DNA of 64,000 nucleotides from Marinobacter sp. 1-4A (GCF_016597725.1 NZ_VCGY01000006.1:124001-188000), one strand, 5' to 3'; shown: positions 9,046-18,234, numbered from the stretch's first letter. A program made the numbers and translations. The notes: a model not told the origin generated them from the sequence alone.

Positions 9046-10065
9046 ATGGCGAAATTAATGTCTGATCTGACTGTTTCACGGCACTTTGTGCAGGCTGCTC
9101 TGTCGGGCGCAAAACGCTTGGGGCTTAATACCGGCGACATGCTCCGCGACGCAGGTATATCACCTGATCTTTTGCGCATTGAAATGGCCCGGGTTAATAG
9201 CGATCAATTCAGTTCGCTGCTACAGATTGCCTGGCACCGTATGGATGATGAGTTTCTGGGAATGGGGCCTCGGCGCGCCCGGGCCGGCACCTTTGCCACC
9301 ATGTGTGCGCTGGTTATCGAATGCCCTACCCTTGAAGCTGTTTATCGCCGCGCGTATCAGTTTTCCCGGCTGTTTGATCCCATGGCCACAATGGAGCTGG
9401 AAACCAGTGGTCAGAAAGCACAACTGGTGTCACGCATTGAAGGCGAGATTCACGACCCTGATTATTTTCTGCGCGAGAGCATTCTGGTTATCTGGCACCG
9501 TTTGGGCAGCTGGCTGGTAGGCCAACCGGTAGAGCTGGAAAAAGCCGAGTTTAATTACCCCCGGCCCGCTCATGGCGACGAATACCGTCATATCTTTCAT
9601 TGCCCCCTAGAGTTTGATTCTGACCGCACAGCGCTAACGTTTGATAAGCGATTTTTATCGGCACCGGTGATAAGAGACAAGCCGGAGATATTGCAATTTC
9701 TGAAAACCTCACCTGCAGACCTGCTGTCCCGTCCGGACGAGAGCAATACTTTCACCGGCAAGATCAGGGCCCTCATCGGCAGAGATTTTTCAAAGCCCCT
9801 GCCGGATTTCGAATGGATTGCAAGCGAGCTGCACACCAGCCCTCAAACTTTGCGTCGCAGGCTGAAGCAGGAAAACACGTCATTTCAGGAGATAAAGGAT
9901 TTACTACGCAGAGATATGGCGATCTATTATTTGGGGCGGCAAGAATTATCGATTAACGATATTGCCGAGAAAGTCGGGTTCACTGAGCCGTCAACTTTCC
10001 ACCGAGCCTTCAAGAAGTGGACCGGCGTAACCCCGGGCGCCTATCGCGAGGGCGAACGGGGTTGA
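9046..10065 (+). CDS. AraC family transcriptional regulator (OruR/ArgR-like)
   Basis: DNA-binding regulator of about 339 residues. The N-terminal two thirds match the arabinose-binding-like ligand domain of OruR-type regulators (FSRLFDPMATMELE region). The C-terminal hundred residues carry two helix-turn-helix motifs, the second in LSINDIAEKVGFTEPSTFHRAFKKW, written here as LSINDIAEKVGF then PSTFHRAFKKW, the AraC signature. No start has a good ribosome binding site. I chose the ATG at 9046; an in-frame GTG at 9007 and an ATG at 9058 are alternatives. It is divergent from the alpha-methylacyl-CoA racemase, its likely target. The effector may be an acyl-CoA or fatty acid, which is inference only. 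Confidence 0.87.
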   Translation: MAKLMSDLTVSRHFVQAALSGAKRLGLNTGDMLRDAGISPDLLRIEMARVNSDQFSSLLQIAWHRMDDEFLGMGPRRARAGTFATMCALVIECPTLEAVYRRAYQFSRLFDPMATMELETSGQKAQLVSRIEGEIHDPDYFLRESILVIWHRLGSWLVGQPVELEKAEFNYPRPAHGDEYRHIFHCPLEFDSDRTALTFDKRFLSAPVIRDKPEILQFLKTSPADLLSRPDESNTFTGKIRALIGRDFSKPLPDFEWIASELHTSPQTLRRRLKQENTSFQEIKDLLRRDMAIYYLGRQELSINDIAEKVGFTEPSTFHRAFKKWTGVTPGAYREGERG

Positions 10066-10093
10066 AAATCGCTGGCAGTCTGGCTTCTAATCA

Positions 10094-10915
10094 TTAGGAG
10101 CCCGAAGGGACCTGCAGGTTGCGAATCAGTTTGCCCAGTGTCTGGGCAACTTCTTCTACCTGAGTTCGATTTGGCGCCAGCTGGAACAAGCGCGAGCCGT
10201 CTCGTGGGTCATATACCCAACAGGTCGCTACCGCTGGCTCACAGCCCCACTCGACTTGGGGATTTACACCAAAGACCTGCACCTGCGCCGTTGTTCGGGT
10301 AGCACCGCCAGCACTGTTCCGTTTAATTTCCTGAACGGCAATGGCATTTCCGCTCACGTTTACGCGATATTCGATATCCGGCCGCTTATCGAGGCGCACA
10401 ACCCCCTGATCTTCCCGCCATGCTGCGGTGCCCAACAAACTGTTGAGGTGCAACACCAAGGCTTCTCGGTCGGAGTCTGCCAAGTACAGCTTCCGCAAAG
10501 ATTCAAGCCGGCTGTCACCGGCAGGCTCAATCACGGCTATTTTGGTATCGCTGCTGGTTTGCGGCGCCTGAGCTTTTGCTTTGCGCGCGCGCTCGATGTT
10601 GGTCAGGAGTTTTAGGGCGTCCTGATAATGCTCGCCTTCCGTGCCCGCTTTCGTCACATAGGCTTCAAGTGCTGATTGAGCTTCGTTGAAGTGCGAAGAT
10701 TGCAGCATTACCTTGCCACGGTAATAGTGATAGTCGACCGGTTTTTCTGCCTCCAACAACTGCAAGCGGTTTAGGTATTCACCGGCTTCGCCCCAGCTCT
10801 CCTCTGTTACCGCTTCTTCAATAGCAAGCATTAGCCGACGCGCTTCGTGCTCGGGCGCAAGCGCTGCCACCTGCCCGGCCATCAGTGCCGAAGCCATAAC
10901 CGCCACTTTAACCAT
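10094..10915 (-). CDS. exported protein of unknown function
   Basis: I do not recognise this protein of 273 residues. It starts at 10915 after AAAAGG and has a Sec-type signal peptide (VKVAVMASALMAGQVAALA). Residues about 25-115 are helical with a TPR-like look (EESWGEAGEYLNRLQLLEAEKP written as EAGEYLNRLQLLEAEKP, then YYRGKVMLQSSHFNEAQSAL). The C-terminal half is beta-rich and contains two cysteines about five residues apart (WGCEPAVATCW) that could form a disulfide in the periplasm. An upstream ATG at 10972 would almost touch the rmuC stop, so the two genes are probably one transcript. A role in the envelope is inferred only from the signal peptide. Confidence 0.72.
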   Translation of the reverse strand: MVKVAVMASALMAGQVAALAPEHEARRLMLAIEEAVTEESWGEAGEYLNRLQLLEAEKPVDYHYYRGKVMLQSSHFNEAQSALEAYVTKAGTEGEHYQDALKLLTNIERARKAKAQAPQTSSDTKIAVIEPAGDSRLESLRKLYLADSDREALVLHLNSLLGTAAWREDQGVVRLDKRPDIEYRVNVSGNAIAVQEIKRNSAGGATRTTAQVQVFGVNPQVEWGCEPAVATCWVYDPRDGSRLFQLAPNRTQVEEVAQTLGKLIRNLQVPSGS

Positions 10916-10977
10916 TTGGCGACCTTTTAACCTCCAAACCGGTAAGCGGCTATTCCCAAAACATACTGCCATGGTAC

Positions 10978-12396
10978 TTACTCCTGATCGTTATCTGCAC
11001 CAATTGCCTGCGTCTCCGAATCCGCCTCTTCACGGGTTAGCTCCGGCTCGGAATCCACCTCTGCCTGATCCACGATAGCTTTAGGCAGTTCTCTCTTTAC
11101 CCTCACGCCAAGCTCAACAAACCTATTCGCTTGTGAAATAAGGTTGCCCCGACCCCGAGTCAGCGTGTTCATGGCGGAGTCGTATGTAACCTGAGCGGTA
11201 TGAAGCTGCCCGCCAAGGCGCTCCATGGCTTCAACAAACACCCTGAGTTTGTCATAAACAGCGCCCGCGCGCTCTGCTATCAACCGCGCATTCTGGCTCT
11301 GGCGCTCGTATCGCCAGATGTTTTCAACAGTGCGCAGGGTTGCCAGCAGTGTTGTGGGTGTTACTACAATAATCTTTCGTTCGAAGGCTTCCGAGAAAAG
11401 GTTCTCGTCTTGCTGAAAAGCCGCCACAAATGCTGGCTCGATGGGCATGAAAAGAAAAACAAAATCTGGCGAGTGCAGGCCGTCCAATTGACTATAGTCT
11501 TTCTCACTGAGCGTGCGAATATGATTGCGCACAGCGTCCACATGAGTTTTTAGAGCATCTTCCCGAGCACTATCATCTTCTTCCGTGATCCACTTCTGAT
11601 AGGCCACCAAGGATACTTTTGAATCAATCACCAAATTACGGTTATCCGGGAGATGCACCACCACATCCGGCCGTAGCAACTGGTTCTCGGTGTCCCGGTA
11701 ACTGCCTTGCGTGTCGTACTCAATGCCTTTGCGCAACCCGGATTTTTCCAAAACACGCTCGAGAATCAACTCGCCCCAGTTGCCCTGAACCTTTTTGTCG
11801 CCCTTAAGGGCGCGGGTCAAGTTAGCGGCCTCTTCGGTAATTTGCCGGTTTAGATCCTGAAGCGACTTTATCTCACTGCGAAGAGCCTGTCTGTCCCGAG
11901 TTTCAGTGGTGTATACATCTTCCACCCGCTTTCGAAAATCCTGTAACTGGTCACGGAAGGGGTTGAGCAGAGTATCCAGACTGGTGCGCGTTTGCTGGGT
12001 GAAGCGCTCACTCTTCTGTTCGAAAATACGGTTGGCAAGATTTTCGAATTCCTGTTTCAAGGCATCCCGGTTACGCTCAAGCAGCGCGAGTTTCTCCGTA
12101 GCCGAGCGCCTTTCCTCTTTCAGGACAGCCTGCTGTTCCCGCAACAAGGCGCGGGCTTCGCCCAACTCCCCGCCGAGCCTATCCATCTTCGCTTGCTGGT
12201 TTTGGCGCTCTTCTAACAGCTCTTCTATTCGCCTGCTTTGTGCAGCCACATCCGATTGCAGGCCAGCCGCCCGCCTTTCCGATTTGGCCCTAACCAGAAG
12301 CCCCACAATGACAACCGTGGTTACGAACAGCAGGGCAACAAGTGCCGCCATCATCTCTGGCCGGGATAACATCAGTTCGCTCACGGCCGTAGGCAC
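10978..12396 (-). CDS. rmuC: DNA recombination protein RmuC homologue
   Basis: RmuC family protein of 472 residues, predicted to restrain recombination at inverted repeats, with a nuclease-like fold. It has one N-terminal membrane segment (ALVALLFVTTVVIVGLLV), then a long coiled coil (about residues 40-190), then the RmuC domain with VHLPDNRNLVIDSKVSLVAY, in which the D-x-K element recalls the PD-(D/E)xK nuclease core. The C-terminal tail is acidic. The GTG start at 12396 is supported by AGAGGAG eight bases upstream. The gene downstream codes an unrelated exported protein and probably shares the transcript. Confidence 0.9.
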   Translation of the reverse strand: MPTAVSELMLSRPEMMAALVALLFVTTVVIVGLLVRAKSERRAAGLQSDVAAQSRRIEELLEERQNQQAKMDRLGGELGEARALLREQQAVLKEERRSATEKLALLERNRDALKQEFENLANRIFEQKSERFTQQTRTSLDTLLNPFRDQLQDFRKRVEDVYTTETRDRQALRSEIKSLQDLNRQITEEAANLTRALKGDKKVQGNWGELILERVLEKSGLRKGIEYDTQGSYRDTENQLLRPDVVVHLPDNRNLVIDSKVSLVAYQKWITEEDDSAREDALKTHVDAVRNHIRTLSEKDYSQLDGLHSPDFVFLFMPIEPAFVAAFQQDENLFSEAFERKIIVVTPTTLLATLRTVENIWRYERQSQNARLIAERAGAVYDKLRVFVEAMERLGGQLHTAQVTYDSAMNTLTRGRGNLISQANRFVELGVRVKRELPKAIVDQAEVDSEPELTREEADSETQAIGADNDQE

Positions 12397-12678
12397 AAGT
12401 AAAACTCCTCTGGATTATCCGTATTTCTATGGATTTGCGTAATGTTAATCGCGTATTACATTCTATAGGAACATAACGATTTTTTCGCTGGCCTTGTGTG
12501 TCGTGAGGCACATGCACGGCCTGCACCACGACTGCTTGGCATTTTAGTCACACACCCAGAGTCGGCTCTGGACGCAAAACACAATATCGATTAAAAGAGT
12601 AGTGTCGTCCGCAACAAATGGCATTACACTTTTTTAACGGCTTTCAGGTCGGCACAGAACCAAACTGGATTACTAACA

Positions 12679-13053
12679 ATGCTGAAAGAACTCTGGCGAA
12701 AGCTAGGTGCAGATTTGCTACAAGCCGACAGCCCATATGACGAGTGCAGAGACATAGCACCTGAAGGTTATGGTTCAGCGGATTTTAGGATTCTCCCCCA
12801 TATCACCCACACCGGCGAGTTTCACCTTGAACGGCTCACGGCGCTGCTGAAAAGCCGATATGGAAAAAGTTCGGAAGCGGAAAGCGCCCTTAGTGACGAT
12901 GCGATACGTGATCTAATCGTTTTTGCCGCGCGCATTCAGGACCAAGACATACAAAAAGAACTGCTTCTTTTTTATCTCAACTGTTCGCCAGTGGTGCAGG
13001 AGCATTTGCGTTCTGATGAAGTGCTTGGCACCAGTCATTTCTTATCCCGCTGA
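12679..13053 (+). CDS. hypothetical protein, 124 residues
   Basis: A short acidic cytoplasmic protein without signal peptide or membrane segment. I do not recognise a family. The second half looks helical (DDAIRDLIVFAARIQDQD and LLLFYLNCSPVVQEHL). It has a continuous frame with plausible codon use between the rmuC gene and the peptidase operon, but only a poor ribosome binding site. It is separated from the next gene by about 160 bases that may hold a promoter, so it is probably transcribed alone. Its reality rests on the open frame and the lack of a better candidate on either strand. Confidence 0.6.
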   Translation: MLKELWRKLGADLLQADSPYDECRDIAPEGYGSADFRILPHITHTGEFHLERLTALLKSRYGKSSEAESALSDDAIRDLIVFAARIQDQDIQKELLLFYLNCSPVVQEHLRSDEVLGTSHFLSR

Positions 13054-13216
13054 ACCGCTTCTTCAGACGGATAAAATGCATCCCCTTAACCAACTGTAAA
13101 ACAACTACACACGTTGGTTGTTGTATACTCCCGCTCCGGATCTTCTCCGTATAAACTTTCAGACCGTCACATTTTCTTTTTCGGGGTGTGACCGACAACG
13201 GGCTCAGGGGTTTTTC

Positions 13217-14008
13217 ATGTGTTTTAAACGATTGCGGGCTGGTCTATCGGCGCTCTCCGTAACGGTTCTTACCGGCACTGTATTGCTAGCGGGTTGTTCG
13301 ACAGACAGCTATTTCATGGTTCCAAAATCCGATCTTGGCGAGCTCAAAACCTCGGTTCAGAGTCAGCGTGCCACATTGGTCACCATGGAAGATAATGCCA
13401 AGGTTCGACATGAAAAGGTTCTGGAGCATACCGATGCCTCAACCCAAAAGGTCCTTGAAGCCATTGCAACGCAAGTTGCCAAGCCTTCCTGCCCTCCCAT
13501 ACCAGCTCAGAAAGCCTGCCCAGCCTCCGACAAATCAAAAGGGCGGGCTGATCGTCTGAAAGGAAAAGTCATTGTTGGCGAGGTAGAGAACTTTTATCTG
13601 GCTGGCCCCGGGCTTATCTACAAAGCTCGCATTGATAGCGGAGCGGAAACATCCTCTATAGACGCGCGAAACATTACTCGGTTCGAACGCGATGGCAGCA
13701 ATTGGGTTCGTTTTGATGTTCCTGTTCCCGGCGCTGAAGAGTTTGTTACCCTTGAGAAAGAAATTTCCCGACGCGTCAAGGTTATTCAAGCCAGTGCAGA
13801 TGGCGCAGAAAGACGTGTCGTTGTAGAGCTTCAGTTTTCTATTGGTGACCACCAGCAAGTGGCAGAGTTTACGCTCGCAGACCGAAGCAATCTCACTTAT
13901 CAGGCCCTTATTGGCCGCAACGTGCTTAGGGACGTCATGCTGATTGACGTCGGCAAAGAGTACGCAACCGAGTTGCCTGAATCCATCCGTACAGACAACG
14001 GGAAATAA
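13217..14008 (+). CDS. retropepsin-like peptidase lipoprotein (RimB/Zn_protease family)
   Basis: Lipoprotein of 263 residues. The start at 13217 follows AGGGG and opens a signal peptide ending in LLAGC (Cys27). Residues about 35-85 form a helical linker, followed by a Cys/Pro-rich stretch. The C-terminal domain from about residue 110 carries ARIDSGAETSSIDA and ALIGRNVLRD, the retroviral-type aspartyl peptidase signature of the family long named ATP-dependent zinc protease (PF05618). Relatives accompany RimK-type ligases. It begins a tight operon with a membrane transglutaminase-like protein (2-base gap) and an ATP-grasp ligase, so it may remove or trim what the ligase makes. The catalytic type is inferred from the DSGAE motif. 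Confidence 0.82.
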   Translation: MCFKRLRAGLSALSVTVLTGTVLLAGCSTDSYFMVPKSDLGELKTSVQSQRATLVTMEDNAKVRHEKVLEHTDASTQKVLEAIATQVAKPSCPPIPAQKACPASDKSKGRADRLKGKVIVGEVENFYLAGPGLIYKARIDSGAETSSIDARNITRFERDGSNWVRFDVPVPGAEEFVTLEKEISRRVKVIQASADGAERRVVVELQFSIGDHQQVAEFTLADRSNLTYQALIGRNVLRDVMLIDVGKEYATELPESIRTDNGK

Positions 14009-14010
14009 TA

Positions 14011-15528
14011 GTGACCAGCCCCTCCCGCCTGCCCTTTTATATTGCTGTATTTCTGCTCATTGCTGCCGGTATCTCACTTGCCGTTTGGCGACATGTTGAA
14101 CTTGGAATCCCCTGGCTAACCGGGGAGCAGCGCCCGGTCTGGATGGTTGAGGCACGGGTAGATTTTGATGGCTCAAATGAATCCGTGGTAGCGAGCCTGA
14201 ACGTTCCCGAGCAACCGCCCGGGTTCCGGATTTTGACTGAACAAGCCGCTTCACCAGGTTATGGCTTTTCGATTATTGATAAGGCCGGCAGTCGGCGGGC
14301 TGAGTGGACCAAGCGAGAAGTAGTTGGCCCGCAAACACTGTACTTCAAAGCCCAGTTCATACCAGACCCCAATGCAGAACCTATTCCTCCTGCCCAGCCA
14401 CCCAAGACCAAACGATTGTTTTGGGAAGAGCCCCAAGCCACCGCAGTACGGGAAATTTTGGCTCAAGCCGAGGCTCGCTCAAGCACACCTGAAAGCATGA
14501 CCCGTGAGCTGATCCGGCTAATGCAGCCTGACACCCGTGTTCAGAACACAACTCTTCTTGTGTCCGAGGAAAATTATCTTCAGCTGCTCGTGAACATGCT
14601 GAACCACTCGGGGATTCCGGCACGGACAGCCGATGGCTTAAAGCTTGAAGACGCCCGTCGGCGGCAACAACTCACGCCTTTCCTGCAGATATACAACGGT
14701 GAGCGATGGCTTACCCTAAACCCGAAAACCGCCGCCCAAGGCGTGCCGGAAGATCTACTACTGTGGCGGCAGGGCTCTGAGTCTTTGCTGGATGTGGTTG
14801 GTGGTGACAACTCCGAAATCAGCTTCTCCATGCTGCGCCAAACTGTCCCTGCCTTGCAGCTTGCTGCCATGCAATCCGACGGCGACGGTCTGGGTTTTTT
14901 AAGCTTCTATGAACTTCCCATTGAAGAGCAAAGCATGTTCCGCATGCTCCTGTTGCTGCCACTCGGGGCCCTTGTGGTTGCGTTTATGCGGATTGTCATT
15001 GGTATTCGCACGTCAGGCACATTCATGCCGGTACTGATTGCCGTTGCCTTTGTTCAAACCACACTGGTACCCGGGCTCGTTGCCTTTCTGTCCGTCGTAG
15101 CCATTGGCTTAGCAATGCGGGGCTACCTTTCCAGCCTGAACTTATTGTTGGTATCGCGAATATCGGCGCTGATCATTCTGGTTATTTTCATTACCGCGGG
15201 CCTAAGTATCTTCGGTTACCAAATGGGCTTTAACACAGGCATGACCGTAACCTTCTTCCCCATGGTTATTATTGCCTGGACGATTGAGCGCATGTCCATC
15301 CTGTGGGAAGAAGAGGGCGGCCAAGAGGTCCTTGTACAAGGTTCTGGCAGCCTGTTCGTTGCTATCTGCGCCTACTTGCTAATGAGCACACCCTTGGCGG
15401 GCCACTTAACGTTCAACTTCCCCGAGTTGCACTTCGCGATTCTGGGGCTGATTCTGCTGATGGGCCAGTACACAGGCTACAAACTCAGCGAGCTCAGACG
15501 TTTTACGCCAATGAAGGTCTACGACTGA
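14011..15528 (+). CDS. inactive transglutaminase fused to seven transmembrane helices
   Basis: Membrane protein of 505 residues. One N-terminal helix (FYIAVFLLIAAGISLAVW) leads into a periplasmic domain of about 280 residues. A transglutaminase-like region lies around residues 150-240. At the place expected for the catalytic Cys I see no cysteine, matching the name inactive transglutaminase (UUP1 family). The C-terminal part has about seven hydrophobic helices from residue 305 onward. It starts with GTG two bases after the upstream stop and ends one base before the ligase start, so translation is probably coupled. From memory, Iyer, Aravind and colleagues predicted this trio to make or modify a peptide. 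The partner substrate is unknown. Confidence 0.85.
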   Translation: MTSPSRLPFYIAVFLLIAAGISLAVWRHVELGIPWLTGEQRPVWMVEARVDFDGSNESVVASLNVPEQPPGFRILTEQAASPGYGFSIIDKAGSRRAEWTKREVVGPQTLYFKAQFIPDPNAEPIPPAQPPKTKRLFWEEPQATAVREILAQAEARSSTPESMTRELIRLMQPDTRVQNTTLLVSEENYLQLLVNMLNHSGIPARTADGLKLEDARRRQQLTPFLQIYNGERWLTLNPKTAAQGVPEDLLLWRQGSESLLDVVGGDNSEISFSMLRQTVPALQLAAMQSDGDGLGFLSFYELPIEEQSMFRMLLLLPLGALVVAFMRIVIGIRTSGTFMPVLIAVAFVQTTLVPGLVAFLSVVAIGLAMRGYLSSLNLLLVSRISALIILVIFITAGLSIFGYQMGFNTGMTVTFFPMVIIAWTIERMSILWEEEGGQEVLVQGSGSLFVAICAYLLMSTPLAGHLTFNFPELHFAILGLILLMGQYTGYKLSELRRFTPMKVYD

Positions 15529-15529
15529 T

Positions 15530-16477
15530 ATGGACTGGATCTCTCCGCGCGCACTAAACCGGCTGGGCATGCTGAATATGAACCGGCGCAATGTAGACTA
15601 CATCGCCCGTTATAACGAGCGTTCGTCCTATCCGCTGGTAGACAACAAGCTTAAAACAAAGCTGGCCGTTGCTGAATATGGCGTAAAAACGCCAAAGCTC
15701 TTGCAGGTCGTAAAACAGCAGCACGAGATCTCCCGTTTTAGGCAAATGGCCGAAGGGCTTGCAGGGTTTGCCATCAAGCCCGCAAAAGGTTCTGGCGGCA
15801 AAGGCATCACGGTAATCACCGGCCGTGATGGAGACGACTATGTAAAAGCCTCTGGCGCTCGCGTGGGTGCCTCTGTGCTGGAGCGACACCTCACCAACAT
15901 TCTGGCCGGGCTTTATTCGCTTGCTGGCACACCCGATGTGGCCATTGTCGAGAGCTTGGTGGAATCAGCTCCGGCACTAGCCCGCTATTCCCATCAAGGC
16001 GTACCTGACATACGCATAGTGGTGTTCCAAGGCTACCCGGTAATGGCTATGTTGCGCCTTGCAACCACAGACTCCGACGGCAAAGCCAATCTGCACCAAG
16101 GCGCTGTAGGGGTTGGTCTGGATATAGGCACTGGGAGGAGCCTCAATGCGGTACAGTTTAACCGCCCTATAACACTTCATCCTGACACAGGTTTGGCTTT
16201 AGAAAATATCAATATTGATGATTGGGAAGAAATGCTGGAAATGGCCTCCCGCTGTTATGAAGCGACAGGCCTAGGCTATATGGGGGTTGATCTTGTGGTA
16301 GATGCCAACGAAGGGCCATTACTACTTGAACTCAACGCCCGGCCCGGTCTAGCCATTCAAATGGCAAATGGCCGTGGGCTACTGCCCCGACTGCGTGCCG
16401 TAGAAAGCCTGAAACGTCCTCACTTTACCCCGAGAGAACGGGCTAACTACGCCATGAAAACATTTGCGAGCCTTTGA
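15530..16477 (+). CDS. alpha-L-glutamate ligase-like ATP-grasp protein (RimK-related)
   Basis: Predicted amide-forming ligase of 315 residues that would couple an amino acid, possibly glutamate, to a peptide or small molecule using ATP. Nucleotide-binding elements are FAIKPAKGSGGKGITVI (about residues 80-100) and the metal-binding end ELNARPGLAIQMAN (about 265-280), both classic ATP-grasp features. No signal peptide or membrane helix, so it works in the cytoplasm. It is the last gene of the peptidase/transglutaminase-7TM/ligase operon and is followed directly by a strong terminator. RimK proper modifies ribosomal protein S6; this subfamily is distinct and its substrate is not established. Confidence 0.87.
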   Translation: MDWISPRALNRLGMLNMNRRNVDYIARYNERSSYPLVDNKLKTKLAVAEYGVKTPKLLQVVKQQHEISRFRQMAEGLAGFAIKPAKGSGGKGITVITGRDGDDYVKASGARVGASVLERHLTNILAGLYSLAGTPDVAIVESLVESAPALARYSHQGVPDIRIVVFQGYPVMAMLRLATTDSDGKANLHQGAVGVGLDIGTGRSLNAVQFNRPITLHPDTGLALENINIDDWEEMLEMASRCYEATGLGYMGVDLVVDANEGPLLLELNARPGLAIQMANGRGLLPRLRAVESLKRPHFTPRERANYAMKTFASL

Positions 16478-16489
16478 CCTGTATAACAG

Positions 16490-16530
16490 GCATAAAAAAA
16501 CCGGAGACTGTTGCTCCGGTTTTTTTATGC
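16490..16530. terminator. bidirectional intrinsic terminator, 17-bp stem
   Basis: Arms 16490-16506 and 16514-16530 are perfectly complementary (GCATA, seven A, CCGGAG and its complement) with a seven-base loop. The outer A and T runs let it stop both the ligase operon (+) and the convergent BCCT gene (-). Confidence 0.92.
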
Positions 16531-16541
16531 CTCATTGCTTA

Positions 16542-18131
16542 TTACATCTCGCCTCTGGCGATCAGCAACTTGCGCTCATGAGTAAGACCTTTCAGCAAGC
16601 CCCAGGTCATGACCAGGAGAATCACCGTAAACGGTAAGCCTGCACTCACCGCAGTCGCCTGAATAGCGCCCAAGGCATCCGCACCGCCACCAAAGATCAA
16701 TGCGGCTGCAATTGCCCCCTCCATAACGACCCAGAACACGCGCTGCGCGGTTGGCGCATCGGTTTTACCGCCAGCCGTTATGCTGTCGATAACCAGCGAG
16801 CCGGAATCAGAAGACGTAATGAAAAACACCAAAACCAGAACAATACCAATAAACGAAAGAATGCCGGTCAGCGGAAGGTTTGCGAACATTTGGAAGGTCG
16901 CCAGAGAAACCTCGGTAATACCGTTTTCCGCTAGCGCACCAATGCCCTGATCGATCTGCTCAAGTGCCGCACCGCCAAAGGAGCTCATCCATACGGCTGT
17001 AATCACCGTTGGAATAATCAGAACCGCCATGACAAATTCACGAACCGTTCTACCCTTGGACACTCTGGCGATGAACATACCCACAAACGGTGACCAGGAA
17101 ATCCACCAGGCCCAATAGAATACAGTCCAACCCCGCATCCAAGCTTCATCGTCACGGCCAAACGGGTTGCTGAACGCCACAACGTTGCTCACATAGCTGG
17201 AACTGGTCGCCCACAGGTTTTCCAGAATACTCATGGTAGGCCCGGCAAAAATTACGAAGAACAAAAGAATGCCTGCCAGCGACATGTTGATATTACTCAG
17301 CACTTTCACGCCGCCGTCGAGGCCTCGCAGCACCGACACAAGCGCAACCGCTGTTACACCAACAATAATAGCCATCTGAACGTTGATGCCGGAGCCCATA
17401 CCAAACAGATAATTAAGGCCGGAAGCTGCTTGTTGTGCACCAAAGCCTAAGGACGTTGCCAAGCCAAAAATGGTAGCCACAACCGCCAGACTATCGATGA
17501 TATGACCAGGCCAACCCCAAACTTTGTCTTTCAGCAACGGGAAAAACGCCGACCGGATGGTCAACGGCATATTCTTGTTGTAAGCGAAAAAGGCCAAAGA
17601 AAGCGCAACAATAGAATACACAGCCCAAGGGTGAAGCCCCCAATGGTACATGGTGCCGCCCATGGCCAGCTTGCGTGCCTCTGGCGTGTTCGCCTCTACG
17701 CCAAACGGCGTGCCGAACCAACCCGTGTAATAGGCCACTGGCTCTGCTACAGCCCAAAACATCAGGCCGATACCCATGCCAGCCGCAAAGAGCATCGCGA
17801 ACCAGGAGATGGTTGAAAACTCCGGCTTGGCGTCCATACCGCCCAAGCGAATTTTCCCCACGGGCATAAAAATCAACGCAATGCACACGATGACAAAAAT
17901 GTTGGCGCTGAGGAGAAAGAACCAGTCAAAGGTTTCGATGATGTCGTTCTTGGCGCCATCCAGCAATTCTTTGGCAACCGTTGGAAACATCAAGGTTCCA
18001 ATAACAAAAACCACCACCAGTATTGCGGTAATCGGAAAAACCGGGGCGTGCAGATCCAGCCCGAATGGTCTTATATTATCCTGACCAGCTACGTAATCCG
18101 TTTGATACTCGTCTTTAACTACGTCGCCCAC
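16542..18131 (-). CDS. BCCT family transporter (betaine/choline/carnitine type)
   Basis: Secondary transporter of 529 residues with about 12 membrane helices, importing a quaternary ammonium or sulfonium osmolyte (glycine betaine, choline, DMSP or similar) with Na+ or H+. The family signature is visible around residues 330-355 in WTVFYWAWWISWSPFVG and FIARVSKGRTVREFV. The N-terminal cytoplasmic tail is short and no long C-terminal osmosensor tail is present. GTG start at 18131 with AGGAGG nine bases upstream. The gene is divergent from a glutamate synthase-like gene, and a perfect 20-bp palindrome lies between them. The precise substrate cannot be named. Confidence 0.92.
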   Translation of the reverse strand: MGDVVKDEYQTDYVAGQDNIRPFGLDLHAPVFPITAILVVVFVIGTLMFPTVAKELLDGAKNDIIETFDWFFLLSANIFVIVCIALIFMPVGKIRLGGMDAKPEFSTISWFAMLFAAGMGIGLMFWAVAEPVAYYTGWFGTPFGVEANTPEARKLAMGGTMYHWGLHPWAVYSIVALSLAFFAYNKNMPLTIRSAFFPLLKDKVWGWPGHIIDSLAVVATIFGLATSLGFGAQQAASGLNYLFGMGSGINVQMAIIVGVTAVALVSVLRGLDGGVKVLSNINMSLAGILLFFVIFAGPTMSILENLWATSSSYVSNVVAFSNPFGRDDEAWMRGWTVFYWAWWISWSPFVGMFIARVSKGRTVREFVMAVLIIPTVITAVWMSSFGGAALEQIDQGIGALAENGITEVSLATFQMFANLPLTGILSFIGIVLVLVFFITSSDSGSLVIDSITAGGKTDAPTAQRVFWVVMEGAIAAALIFGGGADALGAIQATAVSAGLPFTVILLVMTWGLLKGLTHERKLLIARGEM

Positions 18132-18214
18132 GTGTTGGCGCCTCCTGATTTCTGAATTTGGTATCGAAAACTCGTCATAAATCTGGACTCAAACATTACA
18201 GACGCGCCATGTTA

Positions 18215-18234
18215 ATGTTTTGAGCTCAAAACAT
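18215..18234. promoter_or_regulatory. perfect 20-bp palindrome, candidate operator
   Basis: ATGTTTTGAG is followed immediately by its exact complement with no spacer. It lies 84-103 bp upstream of the BCCT start and about 155 bp upstream of the glutamate synthase-like gene. Symmetry over 20 bp without T-run suggests a dimeric DNA-binding protein rather than an RNA hairpin. No regulator gene is adjacent. Confidence 0.55.

Noticed and set aside
12556..12571. CCAGAG-TCGG-CTCTGG hairpin upstream of the 124-residue protein
   Set aside because: Only six pairs and no T run; likely chance. Not listed as a terminator.
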